This document shows, one piece after another, positions 36,393 through 45,199 of a DNA stretch of 64,000 nucleotides. The stretch is from NCBI GenBank assembly GCA_002221725.1, contig NJFT01000021.1:1-64000 (forward strand). Reading direction: 5' to 3'. Source of the stretch: Scedosporium boydii. Lineage: Eukaryota; Ascomycota; Sordariomycetes; Microascales; Microascaceae. Both the position numbers and the translations under genes were made by a program. The notes beneath the pieces are model-generated. The model was given only the letters and a program-made list of their open reading frames with translations. It was not told where the DNA came from and did no database searches. Each line of letters begins with the position of its first letter. Positions within the stretch are counted from its first letter, which is position 1.

Positions 36393-36766
36393 TATTATTA
36401 TATTTAAGTAAAATAACTTTATAAAGAAATATTATTAAAAAATAAAATAAAAATTAAAATAAAAATTAAAATAAAATAAAAAAATAAAAAATAAAAAAAG
36501 TTTTTTTAAAAACTAGTTTTTAAAAAAATTAAAATAAAAGTCTAGCTTTTAAAAGAATTAAAATAGAAACCTAGCTTTTAAAAAAGCTAAAAGAAAAACC
36601 TAGCTTCTAAAAAAATTAAAATAAAAACCTAGTTTCTAAAAAACTTAAAATAGAAATATAGTTTTTAAAAAAACTAAAATAAAAAATTTAAAAATAAAAT
36701 TTACTTTTTTAAAACTTTTAATAATAAAAAATTATTTTTTTATTATTTCTATATAACCTTTTAAAA
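36393..36766 (+). repeat. LTR2 copy H, internally deleted and very degraded
   Basis: It keeps the start (TATTATTATATTTAAG), the subrepeats and the end (ATAACCTTTT) but lacks the middle with the CRE-like and TATA-like elements. Confidence 0.55.
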
Positions 36767-36889
36767 AACTTTAAATATATTATAATTAAATTAAAATTAT
36801 ATTAATTTTAAAGAAAAAGTAATAAAAAGAATTAAATTAGCTAAAAATAAAAAGTAAAATAATTATATAATTAGAAAGTAAGTTATAAA

Positions 36890-37054
36890 TAACTAAAAAA
36901 ATAATAAAGCTTTTAAAAAATAAAAAAGAAGTTTAAAAATAATTTAAGTTTATTTTTAAATTAAAGTCGTACTAGTAATTTTATAATTAAAATTTATTAC
37001 TTTTATAATTAGACTTTAAATTATCTTTTAACTTATAATTATATAAAGAAGTAT
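36890..37054 (+). repeat. Repeat X, copy 3 (split by the following insertion)
   Basis: Matches 33282-33450, stops at AAGAAGTA, and resumes at about 38193 with TTTAATTAAGTTCTCTTATT, the continuation seen in copy 2. Confidence 0.6.
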
Positions 37055-37416
37055 ATTATGACGAGGAAAAAGGTGATGCTGGTAGAGTGGAGTATAGTAG
37101 AGGCGGAGAAATAATATTCCGGTCCGCGGCCCCGGGGAGCGGATACTTTTTCACTATTCCTAGGTTAAAGAAGATAAGTTTTCAAAGTTTTTTTTATAAC
37201 AAGTTTTTCAGTCTTATTTTATAAGGCATATTTATAGTTTTTCAAGGGCGCTTAATTCCTCTTTAATTATATCTCTTTTTAGTCTAGCTTACTAATTATT
37301 GTAAATAGTGAAGGCAGATAGTTCTTCTACTATTTTGTATAGTATAGAGTTCCCTATTTAACACCTCCACAATCCCCAGACCTCTCTCTATTTAGAGGTT
37401 TTCTCCTCATTTCTTG

Positions 37417-38023
37417 GTGAGCTGTATTTCCTACTAATTATCTTTGGGGTTGTATTTCCCCATCCTTTCTTTCTTTATTTCTTGGGGGCCATATTGTCAC
37501 GGGCCGACCTTTATGCAGGCCCAGGGCGGTGACAGACGGCAGAATGTGGCAGGTGGACGCACCCGCCAGGCAGATGCACAACCCACGAGAGCGATCGCCA
37601 GGCTACCCGGCGATCGCCTAAGGTGATCACGATGATCGTGACGACGAGCGTCACGATCGAGGGCAGTGATCGCGGCCCCATGCCGGCGATCACCTTGGAG
37701 AGCTTAGAAGGGAAACGGCTATATAAACTACAGGTTCCGCCATGTATCTAGTTTATCTTCGAAGACTCTCCAGTAGTCAATACAAGTACAACTACGACCT
37801 ACACTTGTATACGCACTTCTACCCTATCATTGTGAATACTGCTTGATCGCCTCGTTTACCACTAACAGGCTCCCACGATCTTAACACTCGCCGTACTCAC
37901 CCGATATCCGTTGATCAACCGGTTCCCCAGTGTTAGGAACGTAACACATATTTCTCCTTCCACTCTGCGGGCCGTATTTCCCGCCAACAACTTCATTCCC
38001 TTCTCGTGGGCAGTATTTCCCAC
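37417..38023. repeat. Array of five related hairpins, GTATTT-type loops
   Basis: Stem/loop/stem units are GTGAG-CTGTATTT-CCTAC (37417-37434), TGGGG-TTGTATTT-CCCCA (37445-37462), GGGGG-CCATATTT-CTCCT (from 37484, split by the LTR1 insertion and resuming at about 37952), GCGGG-CCGTATTT-CCCGC (37967-37984) and GTGGG-CAGTATTT-CCCAC (38006-38023). Three stems are perfect, with paired changes that keep base pairing, and the loop keeps TATTT. Confidence 0.75.
37495..37946 (+). repeat. LTR1 solo LTR (452 bp), intact ends, target duplication CATAT
   Basis: Starts TGTCACGGGCCGACC, ends GTTAGGAACGTAACA, with CATAT at 37490-37494 and 37947-37951. It contains an inverted repeat GATCGTGACG / CGTCACGATC at 37634-37658 and TATATAAACTA near 37721. 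It is the least mutated LTR1 copy here, so probably the youngest. Confidence 0.92.
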
Positions 38024-38317
38024 TGATCAGTTACAATCCGACGTTCCAGGAATTTCTATGAGGGCTTTGCAGCAGTCCTTGCAAAGATTCCTTTTTCTTT
38101 ACGACTATTAGACTACTTTTTTTCTTATTTCTTATTTTTTTTTCTTTTATTTCCTTCTCTTCAGGGTAGGCTACACTGCTCCACTATAATATCTTTAATT
38201 AAGTTCTCTTATTATTTATAAGTAATATTATTTTAAATTTATAAATTATTTTAATATATAAATTATTTTATTTTAATATAAAATCTAATTTATATATTAT
38301 TATTTTTATATTATATA

Positions 38318-38489
38318 TTATATTATTTAAATTATATTATTTAAATTATATTATTTAAATTATATTATTTAAATTATATTATTTAAATTATATTATTAAA
38401 ATTATATTAATAAATTATATTATTAAAATTATATTATTAAAATTATATTATTAAAATTATATTATTAAAATTATATTATTAAAATTATA
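38318..38489. repeat. Tandem 14-bp AT repeat
   Basis: About six units of ATTATATTATTTAA are followed by about seven units of ATTATATTATTAAA, that is two homogenised variants in succession. Confidence 0.8.
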
Positions 38490-40140
38490 CTTTAATTATT
38501 AACTTTTAATTTTAATTTTTTATTTTAAATTTTTAAGTTTTTTTAATTTCTTTATTTTTTAAATTTAATTATAAATAATTTATTAATTTAATATTTTAAA
38601 ATATTATTTTTATTTATTTTAATTAAATATAATTAAATTAAATTAATTATTATTTTTATATAAAATATTAAATATTATTTAAAAAGTTTATTTATTAAAA
38701 TTTTAATAAAAATTAAAATATTAATTAAGATTATTATTTTAAAAATAATAAAGTTTACTAAAGATTAATATTTATTAGTTAATAATAATTAAAATAATAA
38801 TTAAAAAAAATTTTTTATTAATATAAGTTTTTAATAAATTATTAAAGTTTTTTATTATTTTATTATTTTTTATTTTTATAAGTTTATTATTTTTAAATAT
38901 TTTAATAGTTTATAAAAAATATTAATTTATAATTTAAAATTTTATTATTAGATTTATTTATTTTATATTAAAAATAATATTATATTAATAATTATTTATT
39001 ATTAATTTTATTAATATTAATATTATATTAATTATTAAATTTATATAAATTATTAATTTAATTTTTATAATTTAATTTTTAATTTTATATAATAATATTA
39101 TAATTAAATAAATAAGTTAATTTAATAATATAAATTATAAAATCTTTTTAAAAAATTAAATAATAATATTATTTTTATAATAGATATTTTATAATTATAA
39201 TTTTATTAAAATTAAAAATAATTTTTATTAATTATAATAAATCTTACTTATATTAATATTTATAAATTTAAATTTAATAAGTTATAGTTAAAAAAAAATT
39301 ATAAAAAAAATTTATATATATATATATTTAAAATATTTTTTATATATATATTAATAATAATTATATAAAATTTTAATTTAAAAAAATTAATAATAATTAA
39401 TTTTAATAATTACTAGTTTTATTATTTATTATTTATTATTTATATTATAAAATTATTATTTAAAAAAAATTATATAATGTATATTAAATTAAAATAAATA
39501 ATAAAATTATATTAATAATAATTATTAATAAAATTTAAATATAAAAAATTAATAATATTAAAAACTTTATTAAAAATATAATTATATTTTAATATTTTTA
39601 AATAAAAAATTATTTTTATTATTATTTTTTTTATTTTATATAAAAATTATATTTTTATTATATTAATTATTTTATTTTTTATTTGAATAATAATATATAA
39701 TTATAAATAAATATAAATTTTTTTAAAATTAAAATTTATTAATAAATTACTTTTAAAATTAATAATTATTTATATTTTAAATATATTATTATTAATAAAT
39801 TTATAAATTAAAATTTTTAATTAAGTAAATAAATTATTTTAAAAAAAAATAAATTTATTATCTTTTAAATAAATAAAAAATTATTTACTATTTTTATATT
39901 TTATTATATTAAATAATAATAATTTATAATTACTTATTATCTAAAATAATATAATAATAATATTTAATAGTTTATTTATATTATTTAATAATTTTATATT
40001 ATTAATTTATAATAAAAATTAAAAATCAAATTATTTTAAATTATATAATTTTAAAATATTAAATTATTATTATATTAATTAAACTTATTTATATTACTAT
40101 TTTATAAAATTTATTATATCTAATAATACTTTATATTATC
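38490..40140. other. Extremely AT-rich DNA, nothing recognised
   Basis: Almost devoid of G and C. It ends abruptly at about 40140, where composition returns to normal within a few bases. Confidence 0.5.
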
Positions 40141-40280
40141 TGTGAGCGTCTAATTATGCCCGAGTTAAGTATTGCCGTTCTAAATTATCTAACATCAGGC
40201 CTTCTTTCCTTGAATCGTGTTAGTATCTACTGGAAACGCCTCCCCCTACTCCAATTGTCTTCGATTGTTAATTCGTCACC

Positions 40281-41090
40281 ATGTGCATCACCATAGTGGG
40301 TCCCTCCACCGGCGTGTACACCGAAACCCTCGAGTCAATTCCCCAGATTGAAGAATGGGATGCGAGCCGAGAGAAACTGGGTTGGACTATCCTGAACATG
40401 CAGAAGACAGGGTTTCACCATTGGGGCTTCGTCATCTACCGTGGTGCCTATGGCGACGATGCTAAATGGCAGCGATATCTCGACTCGATGAGAAACCAAA
40501 TTCAATTGGCTTTGGAATACGACGGAAGGGACGTCCTACTTCCCCAGTACCTCGAATGGACAGTAATCGAAGATAAGGAAAAGCTTGAAGGGGCAACGAA
40601 GGCCCAAGTTCGATCGCTCCACGCCGCCTGGGCTGCTGCAATTGATCTTACGAGATATGCCCCTCCCGTGGATGATGTTCCGCGACTATACCGACCAGTT
40701 GAAAGATTCCCCCGATTCAAATACTGCATCTACGTGGACCAAGACTGTCTCGATACACTCGACGCATGGGAAGAGTGGGATAGAATCCCTGTTGAGCCTG
40801 GTCTGACGAAGATAGCTGTATCTGTCGTCAAGGGTCCGCACCCATCGGTTGTCTGTGCTCTTATCGACGTCGCCTGTCCACCGGAGGGTAAAGGCAAAGA
40901 CGGGTATGCTTCCCTAGAGGGCTACACCAAAGAGTACCCAGGCTGGATTTACACTGATGTTGACACTATACCTGGTCACTATGATGAGCTTCATAATCAG
41001 AGCCTATATAGAAATCTGGGCGGATATGGCCGACCACCACTAGTGTATCCGAGGCACAACCGTGGCTCATCCATGCCACACCCTCAATAG
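40281..41090 (+). CDS. Hypothetical fungal protein, 269 aa
   Basis: Single exon with good start context (CACCATG) and normal composition, only 140 bp from the AT-rich block. The protein is soluble, rich in Trp and Tyr (GWTILNMQKTGFHHWGFVIY, then RYLDSMRNQIQLAL, KYCIYVDQDCLDTL, GWIYTDVDTIPGHYDELH), with no signal peptide or membrane segment. I recall similar proteins of unknown function as lineage-expanded families in filamentous ascomycetes, but I cannot name a domain. The position beside repeats fits an accessory gene. It appears complete. Confidence 0.75.
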   Translation: MCITIVGPSTGVYTETLESIPQIEEWDASREKLGWTILNMQKTGFHHWGFVIYRGAYGDDAKWQRYLDSMRNQIQLALEYDGRDVLLPQYLEWTVIEDKEKLEGATKAQVRSLHAAWAAAIDLTRYAPPVDDVPRLYRPVERFPRFKYCIYVDQDCLDTLDAWEEWDRIPVEPGLTKIAVSVVKGPHPSVVCALIDVACPPEGKGKDGYASLEGYTKEYPGWIYTDVDTIPGHYDELHNQSLYRNLGGYGRPPLVYPRHNRGSSMPHPQ

Positions 41091-42488
41091 AGCCCAACAA
41101 GGCTTATACTATATTCAACGGGCTGTGAAGAGTCGATCGGGCCCCCGGGGGGTATTTTCGCGACATCGCTTTCTTATCTCTTATCTCTTATGGCACAGCC
41201 GCCCTTTTTGCCCTTCTCCGACGACCTACGGAAGTCCATGGCGAAATTGTAACTTTTGAAGTTTTTGGTCCTCGACGCCTCCGTACACACCATCCGTACA
41301 AGTACTTCTACTCCTAGTTAAATAAAATTCAGTATTATTTAATAAACCTTAATTATTCTAGTATCCAATATCTCAACCTGCACTATAATGAGATGAATCA
41401 GTGCAGCCGTGATCGAAACATTACATAAAAGAAAGAGGAGTAAGGAAGGAAATGGGGAGGGAAACTAGGAATGGAATGGGAAAGGGGAATATAGAAGGGA
41501 AACTGGAAATGGGAAGGGGAATTGGGAATGGAATGGGAAACTGGAAATGCAATGGGAAAGGAAATAGATGTATGGCCGATAGTTTGGAATAGTTCTTGAA
41601 ATAAGGGCTGTTCTAATTGAGGAAGAGGGCGAAGAAGCATACGGTACTTATCTGGCGTGGTACACGGAATCTCGAGCTCAGTCGTGGTACGGTCGAGTCC
41701 TGGCAGAAGGTTGCTTCTGATTCCTGCCACCCACGGACTGAGAACGAAGGGTATAGGGTGTTATCAACTCTCATGATGATGCTGTTTACCATCTGCGCTT
41801 GCCAGGTGGAGTCATTGATCCAGTATCAGTACCACCAGATACGTCATGAGGGTAGAATGCAAAGAATGGCCTGACTAGCTAGTGGTTCTGCCTCTTTGAT
41901 CAATCAATTTCCCACTAGGGACGGAATGCTGTCCGACAATCTCGACGTGCGAGTGATGGAAAGGACCTGAAGACATGGTCGGGTTACTCAAGACGGCTTA
42001 GGAGGTGAAAACCGTAAGGTCATGAGTGCCGACCTATTTGTCCTTAAGATGGGGCGAAAGAAGACGTTAAGCGTACAGAATCTGACTTAATTGTACACCC
42101 CATGGAATACTTGTTATAACTTCTACCTCCGCGAAGCAGTGAGGATACACCACTTTTAGGGCACAACGGAATGGACTAGATGGCGTTCGTTAAACCATGT
42201 CCTCTGACATACCACTTCCCAGGCCTAGGATCATCCTGAGCCCACCGGATACTCTCTCCGCCCATTTGGGTTCTGGTACCTGATCCTAATTGGGGAGTAC
42301 AAGTTGAAAATACAAGCTGAAGATGCCAAGCACCTTGATGATAGCACCCAGACCAAAGCTAAGAAGGCGGGATTGCTCTCGGGCCACGCGGGAGTGAATT
42401 CCCGATCAGTCTCCCGAGGAGGATCCGCTAAATTCTCATGGCGAGAAGCTGTTTGGTCGATGGCGGTATGAAGCGTAAGAAATTCGGG
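41091..42488. other. Intergenic, with purine-rich tract 41430-41570
   Basis: No supported gene. Between 41430 and 41570 the plus strand is almost wholly purine, with recurring GGGAA and GGAAATGGGAA blocks (for example GGAATGGAATGGGAAA), a simple repeat that may form triplex DNA. The open frame 41398-41730 minus is this tract translated. Confidence 0.6.
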
Positions 42489-43984
42489 TTAAGAAGATAG
42501 GGGCAGTGAGGCCATCTCCGTGAATTGGGCTATGGCGAGGCTTCGATCATCACCCACACTGAGTTGCTCGTCTCGTGCTTGAGATTGGTTGCAACCCGTG
42601 GTCTCCCCTGTATCAGGCGCAGTAGTAGAAGACGCCGAGGGTTCGTTGGCATCACGTTCCAGGGCGGCAAGCCGTGCTGCACGTCCCTCTTTCTTCCGTG
42701 GAATCGGTGCTAATATAATGGCAACTCAAGTTAGATGACGGCAACTTCTTCAGATGACGACGTTGGGCCGGTTCCTTACCTCTGCCGTTCTCTTGAACAT
42801 AAAATCGGCGGAGGAGGCCAACAGCTTCATCACGACCCCAACCTCCCTCCACCTCAAACCCATCCTCAACATTGCCGCCATCCCCTTGAGGACTGGCCTG
42901 GCCTAAACTCGTCGGAACACTGTTGTTGTGAATGCTGAAGACCCCGCCAGTGCCTCCAAACTTATCATTGACCGCGCCGAAGAATACCTTGTTGATTCTT
43001 AGCTGCCTGAGCAGGGAGGCGCACATGACACATGGCTCCACGGTTACATAGAGGATACACTCCTGCACGATTGATTTATCGACTTCTCGAGAAGGGTGTA
43101 GTTTCTGGCCGTACGGGTAAAGATATCCCTGCTCTGGGGACATGCCATGATCTACTGACATCTCGGTCTTGGCGTTGCCTTGCTCCTCTGTCGAGCATTC
43201 TGAACTGTTAGCATCGCCGACGTGGGCAAAAGCCGCACCCGGTAATCTTGGACGGGCTAAAAGGGCGGCGAGGGCCATGAACTCTGCGTGACGAGTGCCG
43301 TTTCGTGTTATGTTTGTGGCGTTCATGCCCTTTGCGATGATAGTGCCGTTGTGGACGAGGACACAGCCCACAGGTGTTTCGTTGGTGCGAAGGGCTAGGC
43401 GCGCCTACTCATGGGGATTAGTGATAAGAAATGGAGGCGCAGACGGTCATTCGGGGAAGTGATAGATGGCGCCTAAGCAGCGGCGGCGGCCGGGTGATAC
43501 ACACCATCTCAAGGGCCTCATTGGTGAAGTTCTGGTGAGCCTGTCTCTCCTCTTCAGTCCTTCCAGGGGGGTTGGGAGGCTGTATGGCCAGATTTTTGGC
43601 AGGTAGTGCAGATTCCGAGAGAGATAGGAGGGGGACAGCGGCGGAAAGACTGTCGACCGAAGGCGTACTCTCCTTGAGTCCAGCTGGTTGCGGCATGGCG
43701 ACAACTGTCTGGCCCGTCTGCTTCGTTTGATCGGGATGATGTCTAGCTGGTAAGGTGAGGGATGTTTGGCTGCCAATTGGATGCGTTGGGACATCAGAGC
43801 TGCCAGAAGATGCTCCTATGGAGGGTTTTGATCGGAGGGACGAAGATATGAGCCGCAGTTTCCTCGGGACGTGGGCGAGGAATAGAGTAGCGGATGCTAG
43901 GACACTTCTCACCTTGAGGTGTGCAGGTCGTAGTTGCTGCTGCCCGGGCCCCTTGGGCTCCACGCTCCTTCTTTTTTTGGCCAT
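42489..43984 (-). CDS. tad2: tRNA-specific adenosine-34 deaminase catalytic subunit
   Basis: Three exons, 43984-43505, 43404-42780 and 42709-42489, total 1326 nt (441 residues). Introns of 100 and 70 nt have GT..AG ends. The CDA-fold deaminase begins near residue 145 (HQNFTNEALEM, then ARLALRTNETPVGCVLV across the first junction). It has the zinc and catalytic signature H199-A-E201 and P-C285-VM-C288. With Tad3 this enzyme converts A34 to inosine in tRNA anticodons. After the last junction the protein ends in a basic QENGRAPIPRKKEG tail, which supports that splice; reading on without it gives an early stop. The ~140-residue N-terminal extension is unusual and low in complexity; an internal ATG at 43696 is an alternative start. 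An 84-residue insert separates the two motifs. Confidence 0.85.
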
Positions 43985-45199
43985 GCCTTATAATGAATAT
44001 TGTATTCCGGCTGGCAGCTATGAGAGCTCTTGTAGGGGATAGAATAAAATAGCCTTGAGGAGGAGCTTTGAAGGTGAAACTGAGAGACTAAGAGCCAGAA
44101 CGCCACCGAACCTACGAGAACAATGGGTATTCCCTTCGGCTTCCTTGTCTTTGCTCAAAGCGATCTTGCTCCAAGCCTGCGGCTTTTAGCTGGCTCTAGG
44201 TATGCTCCAGACCCCCAAAATTCCAAGACACCCCCGGATCCAAATCCACAGCAGCGTTTGGCGGGCAGATTCTGAGATGGGGTTGTTGTTGCTAATGAAA
44301 ATAGTTTCCCGATAGCTGATGCCTTCCTGGTATAGAGTTATAACCCATAACAAACAAAGCAGCCCTGGACGAAGAGATTTCTGCTACAATTAAAACCAGG
44401 GACTTCTATTTCTGTCCCATCGGCAGATTCTATTGAGAGTATAGGGGGAATGAATGATAAAACCAAACGTCGTCGGCTTATAGCTTGGAGACGAAGTCAC
44501 TCAGCAGAATTTCCCGCCACCTGCTTCAGTCGTTAGCTAATAATCCAAATCTAGTTTGGTATCCTGAGGTAAAACTACAGACAATAATGTCCAAAGTGCC
44601 GTCTTATCTGACTGAAGTTAGAAATGAGAGCCCTGTGTTCTTGTAACTTACACTGGGGCCATTCCAAAAAAAGAGAAAAAAAAAAGAAAATAGCAATGAA
44701 GAAGGGGCTGTGAAAGATTGTGGAGTTACTAGATACTCCAGTTCACCCATTAAGCTCAATACCCCCCTCAAATCCTCTGGAAAAACAGACAACTTATTAT
44801 TACTGGAGCATCTGTCAGGTACGAAAATGGGCATATAGAGCTTGTGGTAAATATTGAAGCATTGTAAATGAAGGCTGAAAGGCTAGAATAAAAATACATA
44901 AAGAAAAAAGAATCTGCTTTATGGTGACACAAGCCGGCCATGACTCAGCACTGTCTCCGCTGTCGGCAACGGATTAGGTAAGCCACATGTTAATGCAATA
45001 TAAATCCTGTATTAGAATAACCTCATTAATCCAATATCCTCACACCCAGACTGTACAGAACACTAATCTCGTTCATGAAGTGAGACGGTGGGCACAATTT
45101 GCCGGTCTTAACTATCTCGTGAAGAGATTCGAGATTCGAGAAACAAAAGCGTAAGACATGGGTTGTTGACACATCATACCCCACATGACGTACCCGGTA
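43985..45199. other. Intergenic, no supported gene
   Basis: Short frames only (for example 44604-44834 minus, with a phenylalanine run from a simple A/G tract near 44668-44690). It separates the 5' end of tad2 from the 3' end of the next gene. Confidence 0.45.

Larger units (their letters stand above)
37055..38192. mobile_element. 1.1-kb insertion of normal base composition into repeat X
   Basis: Repeat X copy 3 is interrupted exactly between 37054 and 38193 when compared with copies 1 and 2. About 450 bp of the insert are the LTR1 solo LTR. The remaining ~690 bp contain a GC-rich patch (near 37120-37140) and the hairpin array. Termini could be TATTATGACGAG and CTCCACTATAATA, which would suit a mutated TG..CA LTR, but no exact target duplication is visible. 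No coding frame. Confidence 0.5.

Noticed and set aside
37490..38192. Mitochondrial DNA insertion, because AT-rich flanks carry GC-rich hairpins
   Set aside because: No mitochondrial gene or tRNA trace is visible, and flanking repeats are nuclear RIP-mutated elements.
38318..38489. CRISPR-like array
   Set aside because: Units are contiguous with no spacers, the sequence is AT-only and the organism is a fungus.
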